Positions 46,793 through 57,998 of a stretch of 64,000 nt of DNA are shown here, piece after piece (positions within the stretch are counted from its first letter, which is position 1; every line of letters begins with the position of its first letter). Made by a program: the position numbers and the translations under genes. Origin of the DNA: Gemmataceae bacterium (GTDB lineage: Bacteria > Planctomycetota > Planctomycetia > Gemmatales > Gemmataceae); NCBI GenBank assembly GCA_009692065.1, contig SHZY01000004.1, forward strand, positions 18,954 to 82,953, given 5' to 3'. The notes under the pieces were generated by a model. It made no database searches, had not been told where the DNA came from, and saw nothing but the letters and a program-made list of their open reading frames with translations.

Positions 46793-49663
46793 TTATTCCA
46801 GCGTCCTCTGCACGTGTTCAATGCGGTAGGCCTCGATGACGTCGCCGACCTTGATGTCGTCGTAGCCGGCGACTTTCATGCCGCACTCGAAGCCTTCGCG
46901 GACCTCGCCCACGTCCTCCTTGAAGCGTTTGAGCGATTCCAGGCTGGCGTTGCGATCGGGCGGCGGGTAAATGACTACGCCTTCGCGGATCACGCGCACC
47001 TTGGCGTTTCGTTTGATGTTCCCTTGCGTCACGTAGCAGCCGCCGATGGTGCCGACGCGGCTGATCTTGAACACATCGCGCACAATCGCGCGGCCCAGGT
47101 GAACGACTTCCTCGCGAGGCTTCAACTTGCCTTCGAGGGCGGCGCGGATGTCGTTGGTCAGGTTGTAGATAATGTTGTACTCGCTGATCTTGACGTCTTT
47201 TTCCTCGGACAGGGCGAGGGCGCGATCATCGGGAACGGCATTGAAGCCGACGATCATGGTGTCTTCGGGGGAGGCGAGCGCAAGCCAGACATCATTCTCG
47301 GTGATGGCGCCGATGCCGGCTTCGAGGATGCGGACGCGGACCTCGGCGTGCTGCAGCTTGTCGAGTTCCTTGCGGATCGCCTCGATGGAACCGCGGAAGT
47401 CGGCCTTGAGGATGACCTTGAGCTCGTCGATCTTGGTCTGAGTGAGGCGTTCCAGGGTAAGGGGCGCACGCTTGGTGACGGTGGTCTCGCGCATCTTGTC
47501 ACGGCGCCGGTCGGCGATGTCGGCGGCGAGGTTCAGGTCGGGCAGGACCTGGAAGTTGTCGCTGGCGTTCGGGATGAAGTCGAGGCCGGTGATGCGCACC
47601 GGAACGCTCGGGCCGGCCTCGTCGATCGGCTGGCCGAGGTCGTTGTACATTTGCCTGACGCGCCCCGACGTCGCGCCGCACAGGATGACGTCGCCGCGCC
47701 GGAGGGTGCCGTCACGCACCAGCAGGGTCGCCTGAACGCCTTCGCCTTCGCTCAGGTTCGCTTCGAGGCAAGTCCCTTTGGCGTGCTTCTTCGGGTTGGC
47801 CTTGAGTTCCTTCAACTCCGCCACGATGGCGAGCTGATCGAGCAATTCATCGATGCCCTTGCCGGTGGCGGCGCTGGTCTCCACGAACGGCGTATCGCCG
47901 CCCATGTTGTCGGGCAATACGTCGAGACTGTAAAGCTGTTGACGCGTCTTCACAATATTGGCGCTTGGCATGTCGATCTTGTTGATGGCGATGACGAGCG
48001 ACACGCCGGCGGCCTTGGCGTGGCTGATCGCTTCCTCGGTCTGCGGCATGACGCCGTCGTCGGCGGCGACGACGATGACGGCCACATCGGTCACCTGGGC
48101 GCCGCGGGCGCGCATCTTGGTGAACGCTTCATGGCCTGGGGTATCGAGGAAGGTGACCGGCTTGCCGCCGTGCTCGACTCGCCAGGCGCGGATGACCTGG
48201 GTGATACCGCCCGCCTCGGTGGCGACGATGTTGCTGCGGCGAATCTTGTCGAGCAGCGACGTCTTGCCATGATCGACATGCCCCATGACAGTGACGATGG
48301 GGGCACGCAAGACGAGGTCTTCGGGATTGTCGGAGGTTTCGTATTCAGCGAGGAGCCGATCCTCGCTGGTCTCGGGGAGCTTGATTCTCAGCTCGCAGCC
48401 AAACTCCAGAGCGATGAGCTGGGCCATCTCGTTATCGACGACCGAGTTGATGGTCATGTTGGCCTGAATGCCATGGTCCTTCAGTTTGAACATCAGCTCG
48501 ACGGAGCGCACGCCCAGCTCTTCGGAGAGGATGCGGATCGTGAGCGGGGACTCCAGTTCCAGGCTGGTCGGGCGCTGCTTGATGAGCTGCTTGTGCTTTT
48601 GCTTGAAGCGCGGGTGGCGCGGGCTGGCGCGTTCCTCTTCCTCGTAAACGACTTCGACCTTGCCATCCACGATTTTTACGCGTGACTGGGCGCTCTTGCG
48701 TTCCTCGGCGCGGATGTTGCGCTTCTTCTGGCGTTCCTCGCGGCCAGGGATGGCACGCTTCTTGTCTTTCTTGCCCTCTTCGTCCTCGACCGTTTCATCG
48801 ACAACGGGGGTAGTGGCCGGACGTAGCAAATCCTCGACCCGGATGGGCTTCTTCTGATTTTGCTCGATGTGCTCCTTCGTCAGCGCGATGATCGGCTTGG
48901 CGATCTTGGGGCCCTTGTCGATCGCCTTGGGGCCGGGCCGCAAGCTCGGCGGCGCGATCGGCTTGAGGTGCTGCAAATGAGAGGGAGCGGCCGGCGTGCG
49001 CCTGGGCGGACCGGTCCGCCTAGGTGTGTGCCCGATCGGTTTGGCTGCACCGGTATCCTTGGCGGTGGGCGAAAGCGGGGTGTTCCCCAGGTGCTGCGGC
49101 GGCCTGGTCGGGACGTGAGGCGCTGCCGCGGGGCGCGCTGCTGGCGGCGCGGGTTTCGCCGCGTCCGGTGTTGCGGGAGCGGCAGGCGCAGCGGGACTCG
49201 GTGCTTTCGCCGCGGGCGCTACCGGGCGCGAACCCAGCATCGGCACCCGATCCTTCAGCGGCGCTGCAGCAGACCTGGGCAGCGCTTGCTGCTCGGCGAC
49301 CGTAAGTGTTTCGACAGGCTCCGGCAACATCGACTCCGGCTCTACCGCTGCAGGCGCCTCTTCGAGGATCGGCGCCGACTCGGCGCGGGCCACTTGCTTG
49401 GGCCGAGGGGTCGCCAGAATGGGCACCGGCTTCTCGTCAGGGAGCACCACCTTGGTGACAGGCTTGGCCGGGGCGGCGGCCGCGGGGGCCTTCGACGCAC
49501 TCTTGACCAGCTCCGCCAGCTTTTCGCGCTGGTCCGGCTCCAGGGTGCTCAGCTGATTTTTGACGTCGTACCCGACCTGATTGCACAGGCGCAGCAAATC
49601 CCCGGTGTCGATGTCCAATTCGCGGGCCAGAATGTATACACGAACCTTCTCTCGTTGCGGCAA
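46793..49663 (-). CDS. infB: Translation initiation factor IF-2
   Basis: [45 protein letters not shown]; start inferred as TTG ([16 protein letters not shown]) after GAAAGGAAG. Confidence 0.95.
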   Translation of the reverse strand: MPQREKVRVYILARELDIDTGDLLRLCNQVGYDVKNQLSTLEPDQREKLAELVKSASKAPAAAAPAKPVTKVVLPDEKPVPILATPRPKQVARAESAPILEEAPAAVEPESMLPEPVETLTVAEQQALPRSAAAPLKDRVPMLGSRPVAPAAKAPSPAAPAAPATPDAAKPAPPAARPAAAPHVPTRPPQHLGNTPLSPTAKDTGAAKPIGHTPRRTGPPRRTPAAPSHLQHLKPIAPPSLRPGPKAIDKGPKIAKPIIALTKEHIEQNQKKPIRVEDLLRPATTPVVDETVEDEEGKKDKKRAIPGREERQKKRNIRAEERKSAQSRVKIVDGKVEVVYEEEERASPRHPRFKQKHKQLIKQRPTSLELESPLTIRILSEELGVRSVELMFKLKDHGIQANMTINSVVDNEMAQLIALEFGCELRIKLPETSEDRLLAEYETSDNPEDLVLRAPIVTVMGHVDHGKTSLLDKIRRSNIVATEAGGITQVIRAWRVEHGGKPVTFLDTPGHEAFTKMRARGAQVTDVAVIVVAADDGVMPQTEEAISHAKAAGVSLVIAINKIDMPSANIVKTRQQLYSLDVLPDNMGGDTPFVETSAATGKGIDELLDQLAIVAELKELKANPKKHAKGTCLEANLSEGEGVQATLLVRDGTLRRGDVILCGATSGRVRQMYNDLGQPIDEAGPSVPVRITGLDFIPNASDNFQVLPDLNLAADIADRRRDKMRETTVTKRAPLTLERLTQTKIDELKVILKADFRGSIEAIRKELDKLQHAEVRVRILEAGIGAITENDVWLALASPEDTMIVGFNAVPDDRALALSEEKDVKISEYNIIYNLTNDIRAALEGKLKPREEVVHLGRAIVRDVFKISRVGTIGGCYVTQGNIKRNAKVRVIREGVVIYPPPDRNASLESLKRFKEDVGEVREGFECGMKVAGYDDIKVGDVIEAYRIEHVQRTLE

Positions 49664-49812
49664 GCGTAACTTCCTTTCAGCCCAACACGTTAGGGCTAAC
49701 ATACCTGTTCACTGTCAGGGGTCTGCGGACAGTTGTTGCTTATTTTACCCGATCTGCGCGTTTGGAGAAAGAGCGATCATCGGGAAAGATGGAAAAATGC
49801 AGCCTCCTCTTG

Positions 49813-49861
49813 TCGCTTGCGGCGTAGCATTCGCAGGGCGGCTGCTACGGCGCAAGCGGCT
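49813..49861. repeat. Family B hairpin, copy B10
   Basis: GTCGCTTGCGGCGTAGCA ... TGCTACGGCGCAAGCGGC. Confidence 0.85.
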
Positions 49862-49877
49862 AACGGAAGCATGCGCG

Positions 49878-51302
49878 TTAAGTTGGGGGCGGTTGCTCCT
49901 CGTTGGTGGCAGGTTGGGATTCGGTGTTCTCAGGGGACGTTTCGGCGGCGGGCTGGCGTTCGAGAATAAACTCCTCCGTCACCGGCTGAGCTTCTTCCCC
50001 GTTGGCTGGCTCCACTGCTTCGGTTGTCTCGATGGTTGCGGGCGCCTCCTCGGCCAGGCCTTCGGAAGGCGCCGGCTCCGGTTCGCCCGCCAGGCCAGCG
50101 ACGGTGCGGCCGGCATTCGCCTCTTCGTCCGTCGCTCGCTCTTCGGGCTTCTCGTTCTCGATGCGTTCGGCGGCAGCCTCCGCGTAGGCGACGATCTCTT
50201 CAGCTTGCTCGACGGTAACAGTACCCAATTCCGCCAAATCCGTCGGCTCGATGAAGGTGACGTCCACGTAGGACATGAATCCTTCGGTGATCAAGATCTC
50301 GACGAGATCATCCGAGACGTGCGGAATCTGCTGGAACCAGCCCACCGCGCGCTCGATGCTTTCGTTCATCTCATCGAGCGTCATGATTTCGATGTCCCAG
50401 CCGACCAGCTTGCTTGCGAGCCGAACGTTCTGCCCGCGCCGGCCAATCGCCAGCGACAGTTGATCCTCCTTGACGAGCACAATCGCCCGGCCCATGCGCG
50501 GATAGAGGAAGACATCATCAATGGCCGCCGGCTGCAAGGCGTTCGGGATCATGACTTGCAGCGATTCGTTCCAGCGGACGATGTCGATGCGCTCGCCGCT
50601 CAGCTCATCAACGATGTTCTTGATGCGGCTGCCGCGCACGCCGACGCAGGCGCCGACGCAATCGACCTTCATGTCCACGGACGAGACCGCGATCTTGGCG
50701 CGATAGCCGGCCTCGCGGGCGATTGCCTTGATCTCGATGGTGCGTTCCTTGATTTCGGGGATTTCCCCCTCGAATAACCGACGCACGAAATCGGGATGGG
50801 TTCGCGATAAAACGATTTTCACGCGATGCCCTTGCTTCTTCACCTCCAAGACGACGGCCTTGATGCGCTCGTTCATGTGGTGAGTTTCGCCGGGGATCTG
50901 CTCGCCGCGAGGCAATATAGCCTCGGTTTTGCCGAGATTGACGATGCACGCCCCGCCGTCGTTGCGGGTGACGGCGCCGTGGACGAGATCGCCCTTCATG
51001 CCCGCGTATTCGGTGTAGACCGAGCTGCACTCGGCCTCGCGGATTTTCTGGATCATGACGTTCTTGGCGCTTTGGGCCGCGATGCGACCAAACTCCGCGG
51101 GATCAAGGGACTCCTCGCCGCGCTTGGCGACGATGTCGCCGGTGTCGCGGTCGATGGCGACGGTGACGCCGGAGCCTTCACCGAACTTCTTCTCGGCCGC
51201 CAGTTGCAGCGCGGATTCGATGCCGGCGAAGATGATCTCGCGTTCGATGTTTTTCTGATGTTGCATCTCATCGACGATGCGGATCAGGTCGGAGCCCTTC
51301 AT
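49878..51302 (-). CDS. nusA: Transcription termination/antitermination protein NusA
   Basis: DLIRIVDEMQHQKNIEREIIFAGIESAL; ARTHP-like SRTHPDFVRRLFEGEIPEI; GACVGVRGSRIKNIVDELSGERIDIVRW. Confidence 0.96.
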   Translation of the reverse strand: MKGSDLIRIVDEMQHQKNIEREIIFAGIESALQLAAEKKFGEGSGVTVAIDRDTGDIVAKRGEESLDPAEFGRIAAQSAKNVMIQKIREAECSSVYTEYAGMKGDLVHGAVTRNDGGACIVNLGKTEAILPRGEQIPGETHHMNERIKAVVLEVKKQGHRVKIVLSRTHPDFVRRLFEGEIPEIKERTIEIKAIAREAGYRAKIAVSSVDMKVDCVGACVGVRGSRIKNIVDELSGERIDIVRWNESLQVMIPNALQPAAIDDVFLYPRMGRAIVLVKEDQLSLAIGRRGQNVRLASKLVGWDIEIMTLDEMNESIERAVGWFQQIPHVSDDLVEILITEGFMSYVDVTFIEPTDLAELGTVTVEQAEEIVAYAEAAAERIENEKPEERATDEEANAGRTVAGLAGEPEPAPSEGLAEEAPATIETTEAVEPANGEEAQPVTEEFILERQPAAETSPENTESQPATNEEQPPPT

Positions 51303-51317
51303 GCGTGCCTTCCCAGT

Positions 51318-51390
51318 CCCAGGGGCGAGCGCAGCGAACCCCCGGGGTATAGGTTCTTCGCCCCAGGGGCTCGCTGCGCTCACCCCTGGG
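51318..51390. repeat. Family K: two inverted K units, copy K1
   Basis: CCCAGGGGCGAGCGCAGCGA ... TCGCTGCGCTCACCCCTGGG. Confidence 0.9.
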
Positions 51391-51466
51391 CTTCGCGTGT
51401 ATCAACAAAAAAAGTGGGCTCCAGGCCCACTTGAACAACGGCGCGTGGCCTTGCGCATGTCCTCCG

Positions 51467-52633
51467 TCAACCCGTCGGCGTAACCAGCGTGCGGCCGGTC
51501 GTCAAGTCAAACCAGTAGGCTTGCGCCAGCGAAAACGCCATCGTCACAGCCTGTCCTCGCTCAAAACGCTCGTCCGGCCCAGCCTGACCGATCCACCGGC
51601 CGCGGGCATCGGACCCGATGACGCACGTGCCGGCGCCGGCACACTCCAACTCCGCGACAGGCAACACGATGCGGTTTTCGTCCTCGCCTGCTCTGGGAGC
51701 CGTCGAGCAGTGCACGTCGCGCACCGCTACTCCCACCATGATATGAACTTTCCCTTCACCCGGGTGAAAATTCTCGCCCTGGCAGAGAGATTCCCGTAAT
51801 TCCTGTACGATCTTCACCGACATCGGCCAACGGCCGAAAACCGTCTCGATGAACGTATCCATCACTTCGCGGACTACTTCCCCCGACAGAAAGTTCAGCC
51901 CGCCGCCGTGGTAATGCACCAACTCAGCGACGAAGCGGCTGGCGGGATGTCGCCGCATTCGCCCCGGCGCGTCGATCTGCACAATGCGGCCCTCCTGCAT
52001 CACGGCCACACGATCGCCGACGGTGAAGGCCTCCTCCGGATCGTGGGTGACGTGCAGCATTGTCAGCCGTTGCTCCGAGATAAGGGCGTGCATCGCACGG
52101 CGCAGGTCGGCCCGTAGCGGCGCATCGAGATGGCCGAGCGGTTCGTCGAGCAACAGCAGTTTCGCCTGCCGCAGCAGACACCGCCCCAGCGCCACGCGCT
52201 GCTGCTGCCCGCCGGATAGCTGGCCGGTCGGCCGGTCGAGGGTGTGTTCCAGATCGAGCAACCGGGCGACGCGCAGTAGATCGGCATCGTGGGAGCGATT
52301 ACCGAACAGCTTCCACGGCTTCTCCAGTGTCCAGGCCCAGCGCAGGTTTTGCCGAACCGTGTGATTGAGGATGAGGGCAGGCCGCTGAAAGAGCATCGCG
52401 ACACCGCGGCGATGCGCCGGCACCGCATTGACGACCTGCTTGTCGATGCGAATCTCCCCCTCGCTCGCTTCCTCCAGCCCCGCGATCACGCGCAAGAGCG
52501 TCGTCTTGCCGCAGCCGGATGGCCCGACGAGCGCTAGGCATTCGCCCGGCGCAACCGTGAGCGTGACATCCTCCAGCGCGCGCACGCCGGACGCGTAGGT
52601 TTTGCCGACGTCTTCGAGGTGGAGTTCGGTCAT
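51467..52633 (-). CDS. ABC transporter ATP-binding protein (MalK/UgpC-like)
   Basis: LVGPSGCGKTTLLRVIAGLEE; LSGGQQQRVALGRCLLRQAKLLLLDEPLGHLD; C-terminal TOBE-like region. Confidence 0.93.
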   Translation of the reverse strand: MTELHLEDVGKTYASGVRALEDVTLTVAPGECLALVGPSGCGKTTLLRVIAGLEEASEGEIRIDKQVVNAVPAHRRGVAMLFQRPALILNHTVRQNLRWAWTLEKPWKLFGNRSHDADLLRVARLLDLEHTLDRPTGQLSGGQQQRVALGRCLLRQAKLLLLDEPLGHLDAPLRADLRRAMHALISEQRLTMLHVTHDPEEAFTVGDRVAVMQEGRIVQIDAPGRMRRHPASRFVAELVHYHGGGLNFLSGEVVREVMDTFIETVFGRWPMSVKIVQELRESLCQGENFHPGEGKVHIMVGVAVRDVHCSTAPRAGEDENRIVLPVAELECAGAGTCVIGSDARGRWIGQAGPDERFERGQAVTMAFSLAQAYWFDLTTGRTLVTPTG

Positions 52634-52648
52634 TCGATCACGTCCCGC

Positions 52649-52700
52649 CGCTTGCGGTTTAGCGTTCGCGTGGCGCCGCGCGAACGCTAAACCGCAAGCG
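52649..52700. repeat. Hybrid B/A hairpin, copy A7
   Basis: CGCTTGCGGTTTAGCGTTCGCG-tggcgccg-CGCGAACGCTAAACCGCAAGCG, 22-bp perfect stem. Confidence 0.95.
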
Positions 52701-52705
52701 AGGCC

Positions 52706-53980
52706 TTACGTTTCCATCAACTTCAACCTTACCACGTTCAGCGCCATCTTCGCCGTGCGGCTCTGGATCTCGGTGCGGGTGCCCGCCCAGATGAACGGCG
52801 TCGAACTCACGCCGGCGGCCCACGCGAGACCGACATACACCAGGCCGATCGGCTTATCCGGCGTCGCCCCGCCTGGTCCGGCGAGGCCCGTGGTGCTCAC
52901 CGCGAGATCGGTCTTCATGCGTTCCCGGCAACCGATGGCCATCGCCTCCGCTACCGGGGCGCTGACGGCGCCGTGGATGTCGAGCAAGTCCTGCGGCACT
53001 CCCAACAGCTCGGCCTTGATGCGATTGTCGTACGCCACGATGCCGCCGCGGAACCAGACGCTAGCGCCGGGAATCTGCCCCAACCGATGCGCGACCAGCC
53101 CGGCCGTGATGCTTTCCGCCGTAGTCAACGTCTTGCGTTTATCATCGAGTAGCCGCAGCACGGCGTGCTGCAACTCCTCGTCATCGACGCCGTAGACGAA
53201 TTTGCCCAGGCGTTCACGGATCGCCGCTTCGACCGGCGCGATCTGCGCCTGCGCTTCCGCAAGGCTCGGCGCGCGGGCGAAAATGCGCAGGGCGATCGTC
53301 GCGTCGCTGGCGGTGATGCCGACTTCGGGGACGTGGCCGCGGCGCGTCAGGTCGAACAGCTTCTCCTCGATGTGCGATTCGCCGCTGCCGAAGGTGTTGA
53401 TCTTGCGTTGAATCTGCACGCCGCCCCCCAGGCCAGGCTTCAGCAATCGCGGTTTTACTTGTTGCTCGTACATGGCGAACATTTCGCTGGGGACGCCGGG
53501 CATCGCAAAAAGAAGACAAGGAGATGAATCACCTGGGCTTGTCTCCTTGTCTCGGGCAATCGGAATCATGAATCCAGGGGCAGTACCGAACGGATTCGGG
53601 ACAACCTCCGCTCCCGCTGGCAGATATGCCTGTACGCGGTTACGGTCCGGCATCGGGCGGTTGCGCTTGGCGAAGAGTTCCTTGATGTGCTCGAAGGACG
53701 CTTCGTGAAAAACAAGCTCGACGCCGGCGACCTTTGCGACGACCTCGCGCGTTAGATCGTCGAGCGTTGGACCCAGGCCGCCGGTGGCGAGAACGAGGTC
53801 GGCACGCTGTGTCGCGATGCGAAAGGCGTCGATGTTGTCCTGGAGATCGTCGGCGACGGTCGTGTGCCAGCCTACGGGGATGCCGATCTCGGCCAGGCGC
53901 AGGCTGAGCCATTGGCTGTTGGTGTCGAGGTTTTGGCCCGCGGTGAGTTCGCTGCCGATGGAGAGGAGTTCTGCTTTCAT
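52706..53980 (-). CDS. cinA: CinA family competence/damage-inducible protein
   Basis: [72 protein letters not shown]. Confidence 0.95.
   Translation of the reverse strand: MKAELLSIGSELTAGQNLDTNSQWLSLRLAEIGIPVGWHTTVADDLQDNIDAFRIATQRADLVLATGGLGPTLDDLTREVVAKVAGVELVFHEASFEHIKELFAKRNRPMPDRNRVQAYLPAGAEVVPNPFGTAPGFMIPIARDKETSPGDSSPCLLFAMPGVPSEMFAMYEQQVKPRLLKPGLGGGVQIQRKINTFGSGESHIEEKLFDLTRRGHVPEVGITASDATIALRIFARAPSLAEAQAQIAPVEAAIRERLGKFVYGVDDEELQHAVLRLLDDKRKTLTTAESITAGLVAHRLGQIPGASVWFRGGIVAYDNRIKAELLGVPQDLLDIHGAVSAPVAEAMAIGCRERMKTDLAVSTTGLAGPGGATPDKPIGLVYVGLAWAAGVSSTPFIWAGTRTEIQSRTAKMALNVVRLKLMET
53510..53553. repeat. Family D inverted repeat, copy D4, inside cinA
   Basis: AGAAGACAAGGAGA ... TTGTCTCCTTGTCTCG. 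Confidence 0.75.
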
Positions 53981-54083
53981 AGTCCGTAGTCAGTGGTCAG
54001 TGGTCAGTAGAGGCTGGCGCCGTCTATTGTACGAATCGTCTTCCTTCGATTGCTACTAACTACTGGCTGCTGACTACTGACTA
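53981..54083. repeat. Inverted repeat family I, copy I2, spanning stop codon to start codon
   Basis: AGTCCGTAGTCAGTGGTCAGTGGTCAGTAG ... CTACTAACTACTGGCTGCTGACTACTGACTA. Confidence 0.85.
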
Positions 54084-54830
54084 CTGGCGTGGCGCCAGCA
54101 CGACATCAAACACGCCCGTCTTGTAGGTGCCGTGCTGCGTGCGGATTTCGCGTAGGTCGATGATCAGTGAGGGGCGGATGAACTGGTCGTCGCGCTGATG
54201 CGGATCGTTGCGGAAATAGAGCTGGGTGATGAGTGCGCGGTAGTTGGTGTGCCGAACCCAGTAGTGGATGTGCGGCGGCCGCCACGCGTTCGGGCCGATC
54301 TGGTAGGCGCCGGGGTGGATCGTCTCGTACTCGTAGTAGCCGTTCTCGTCGGTCAACAGGCGGGCGCGATTGACGAACAGGTTGGCCGCCGGCGGGTTCT
54401 GCCGGTCGTCGTTGTCATAACGGCCACGGCTGTCAGCTTGCCAGATGTCAAGCACGGTATTCGCGAGGATGCGGCGTGTGTCCATGCCCCAGACTCGCCC
54501 CTTGATGAGGAGTACGGTGCCCGGTTCCAGCGGCGGCGTGATCTTCGCACGCAGCGGCGCATTCGGGCGATGATACGGGCCAAGGATGTTGTCTTCGGTC
54601 GCGCGCACGTTGGCCGCTGGTTGCTGTGCGGCGGGAATGGCGATTTCACGCAAGCGCGTGGCAGCCAACTGCGTGGGCGTCGGTTGCGGCGTCTGCGTGG
54701 CGAGGAAGCTGCCATAGCTGCCCAGGTCGCCAGATGCCTCGGTCGCTGTTGCCAGGCTCGGCAACAGGAGGCCGCCAGCGGTGACGCCGAGGCCGGTTTT
54801 CAGGAAATCGCGACGTGATGAATCGGACAT
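54081..54830 (-). CDS. Intradiol ring-cleavage dioxygenase-like protein with Tat signal
   Basis: SSRRDFLKTGLGVTAGG Tat motif; GPYHRPNAPLRAKITPPLEPGTVLLIKGRVWG; DIWQADSRGRYDN; HPGAYQIGPNAWRPPHIHYWV. Confidence 0.9.
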   Translation of the reverse strand: MSDSSRRDFLKTGLGVTAGGLLLPSLATATEASGDLGSYGSFLATQTPQPTPTQLAATRLREIAIPAAQQPAANVRATEDNILGPYHRPNAPLRAKITPPLEPGTVLLIKGRVWGMDTRRILANTVLDIWQADSRGRYDNDDRQNPPAANLFVNRARLLTDENGYYEYETIHPGAYQIGPNAWRPPHIHYWVRHTNYRALITQLYFRNDPHQRDDQFIRPSLIIDLREIRTQHGTYKTGVFDVVLAPRQ

Positions 54831-54902
54831 GCGGTTATCCTTTCAGGGGAAAGTGGTGTCCATTATACGGGAACGGCGGCGCGACCCATGATCGTGTTTT
54901 TT

Positions 54903-54944
54903 TTCGTTTAGCGCCCGCGTGGCGCCACGCGGGCGCTAAACGAA
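54903..54944. repeat. Family A, copy A6: 42-nt perfect palindrome
   Basis: TTCGTTTAGCGCCCGCGTGGC|GCCACGCGGGCGCTAAACGAA. Confidence 0.95.
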
Positions 54945-54950
54945 TGCACG

Positions 54951-55718
54951 TTAATACCCCAAATCCGACAGCCGACGCAGCAGGGCTCCATAGCGGTCGG
55001 CCGGGTCCGTAACCAGGCCGCGATAGTGGGCGGCCGGGTGATACCAGTTGACGAGCCGAATGTGATCGCCTTCCCATTGATCGCACACCTCGCCGTAATT
55101 GGCGGAGGCGATCGAGACGATGCCATCGTTTTCGCCTTCCTGCTTGGACACGATGTTGTAAGGGAGCAGCCATTCCAGGTGCAAGAAGTGCCCATCATGT
55201 TTGCCGACGACCGAAAAGTAGCGCACGCTCGGCACATCCAGGACCTTTTCGTTGAAGGTCTTGCAGTTTTCGCGGCGCAGGTCGTAGAAGCCCTGCAATG
55301 GCATACCGATGGTTGCCAGAAACGGCTTGAGAAGACGTTCGAAGCGGCCAACGCCCCAGTCCGCGAAGCTGGTGCCGCGGTGCGGCGTGCCGATGGTGGT
55401 CAGCGTCAGCACCTGCCTGCCCATGTCGAGACGCGAGATCATGTAGCGCGAGTCGAGCCCGCCCATTGAATGTGCGAAAATATGGACGGGCTCGCCCGGC
55501 GAGTTCTTGTTGATGAAGTCCTTGAGCTCCTTGGCACGCTGTTCGATGCCCGCGGTTGGCGTGAGAGACGGAATAAGGACGCGATTGTTTGCCGCGCGCA
55601 TCAACTCCGGGATGCCGGGGAAATAGTTGAACAGCGTCGTTCCCCCGATTTGCACGCGATCAAAGCCCAGAAGGCCATGCACGAGCACGATGGGAGAGCG
55701 GAGTTTGGGGATGATCAT
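54951..55718 (-). CDS. Triacylglycerol lipase-like alpha/beta hydrolase
   Basis: SPIVLVHGLLGFDRVQIGG; VHIFAHSMGGLDSRYMISRL. Confidence 0.88.
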   Translation of the reverse strand: MIIPKLRSPIVLVHGLLGFDRVQIGGTTLFNYFPGIPELMRAANNRVLIPSLTPTAGIEQRAKELKDFINKNSPGEPVHIFAHSMGGLDSRYMISRLDMGRQVLTLTTIGTPHRGTSFADWGVGRFERLLKPFLATIGMPLQGFYDLRRENCKTFNEKVLDVPSVRYFSVVGKHDGHFLHLEWLLPYNIVSKQEGENDGIVSIASANYGEVCDQWEGDHIRLVNWYHPAAHYRGLVTDPADRYGALLRRLSDLGY

Positions 55719-55835
55719 GGCTTCACGGGTTCTTCATGGGGTCTTCATCTATGGTAAACGGAAGCAGTGGGGCGTGCAAGCGCGGATTTTGCTTGTCGAT
55801 TGTGCGCCGCGCCGGAGAATAAAATCCAATCGACA

Positions 55836-55893
55836 TATAGCCCGCCATTCATGGCGGGTCACCGTGCGAACCCGCCATAAATGGCGGGCTATA
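55836..55893. repeat. Family C nested palindrome, copy C2
   Basis: TATAGCCCGCCATTCATGGCGGGT-caccgtgcga-ACCCGCCATAAATGGCGGGCTATA. Confidence 0.93.
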
Positions 55894-55906
55894 TAGGGAA
55901 AAACAC

Positions 55907-56821
<915 letters not shown>

Positions 56822-56836
56822 GGCAAGCCTCAGGTG

Positions 56837-57907
56837 CTACCGCCGCGGATGAAACTGCCGATTGAACAGTTCCGCATCCCATTGATCGAGAGGGGCCGCG
56901 GGTTGAACGGCGGGTGCTGGCTGGGCGGCCGGCGTCTCTTGCTGCGACACGCCACGGGTGACCACGTTGGGTATCGGCGGCTTGGCGTCCTTCACTGGCG
57001 GGGCGGCGAAACCGGAGCCGACGCCAGTCTTCACTGGCAGCGGCGTCATCGGCTTCCTGGCACCATAGTAGTCCTTGAGCTGCGGGTTCTTGGCCACCGT
57101 TTGCTCGATCCATTGCTGGATCGATTGCGCGGGTTTGGCGCTGCGGTCCTTGATGGCCGGCGCCAGCGCGCCGCCGTGCGGGGTGATCGCGCGGACCAGG
57201 AGCGGGCTGATCGACGGCCGTTCCAGATCGACGAACGCCAGCACCGCGGCCAGGTTGCGCTGGGTGCCGACTTTCTTGGTGTTGTCGGACACGCGGTCGA
57301 GGTGGAACTTGCCGCCGTTGCCTGTTGAGTGACAAGTCGCGCACGTGTTCATCAAGATCGGCTGCACCCCGTTCGTGAACCCGATCAGCGTTTCGAACGA
57401 CACATCGACCGTCGGCGTCGGATTCACGATGGGCTGGGGAATGTCAATGGCAACCGGCGCCGGCTTGGGGGCAGGGTCCTTCGCCATGCGTTCCAAGAGC
57501 ACGACGATCTGCTTGGCGTCGCCGTTGTCCGGCTGCAACTGGAGCGCCCGGCGGGCCTCGGCCAGGGCCTGATTGGTCAGGCGGTGCAGATGGCACCAGC
57601 GCGCCAGCTTGACATGGTCGTTGGCGTCGTCCGGCTTGATCAGCGTCTGGGCGTAGGCGTACGCGTCGTCCCAGTCGGCACACAGGCGCACCGCTTTTTC
57701 GACGGCGATGCGCACCTCGCTCTTGCCACGGCGCACGCAGAACTCCAGGCCGAGCTTCTCGATGTCGCCTTCCATGGCATGGCCGGTTTTGAGCAGGAGC
57801 ACCTTGCCCCGTTCCCGTTCCTTGCCCGCATCCTGGGCGCGGAGGCCATATCCCAGGCCGACGACGAGAATCGCCGGAACGACCAAATAGCGCAAGAGTG
57901 TTTTCAT
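56837..57907 (-). CDS. Hypothetical protein with signal peptide and a CxxCH haem-type motif
   Basis: Signal-like N-terminus; LMNTCATCHSTGNGGKFHLDRV. Confidence 0.75.
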   Translation of the reverse strand: MKTLLRYLVVPAILVVGLGYGLRAQDAGKERERGKVLLLKTGHAMEGDIEKLGLEFCVRRGKSEVRIAVEKAVRLCADWDDAYAYAQTLIKPDDANDHVKLARWCHLHRLTNQALAEARRALQLQPDNGDAKQIVVLLERMAKDPAPKPAPVAIDIPQPIVNPTPTVDVSFETLIGFTNGVQPILMNTCATCHSTGNGGKFHLDRVSDNTKKVGTQRNLAAVLAFVDLERPSISPLLVRAITPHGGALAPAIKDRSAKPAQSIQQWIEQTVAKNPQLKDYYGARKPMTPLPVKTGVGSGFAAPPVKDAKPPIPNVVTRGVSQQETPAAQPAPAVQPAAPLDQWDAELFNRQFHPRR

Positions 57908-57952
57908 AATGGGCGAGGGATATAGACGAAGGGGGCGGAACGGTCAAGGGAA

Positions 57953-57998
57953 GAATTGCAGATTGCAGATTGAAAACAGGTCTTCCAATCTGCAATTC
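57953..57998. repeat. Inverted repeat family P (heptad ATTGCAG in the left arm)
   Basis: GAATTGCAGATTGCAGATTG ... CAATCTGCAATTC. Confidence 0.8.

Noticed and set aside
46778-48685. 635-aa plus-strand ORF
   Set aside because: Antisense to infB; product of codon bias in the opposite frame.
51303-51383. N-terminal extension of nusA through the K1 repeat
   Set aside because: Encoded by the repeat; canonical NusA start is MKGSDLIRIVDEM.
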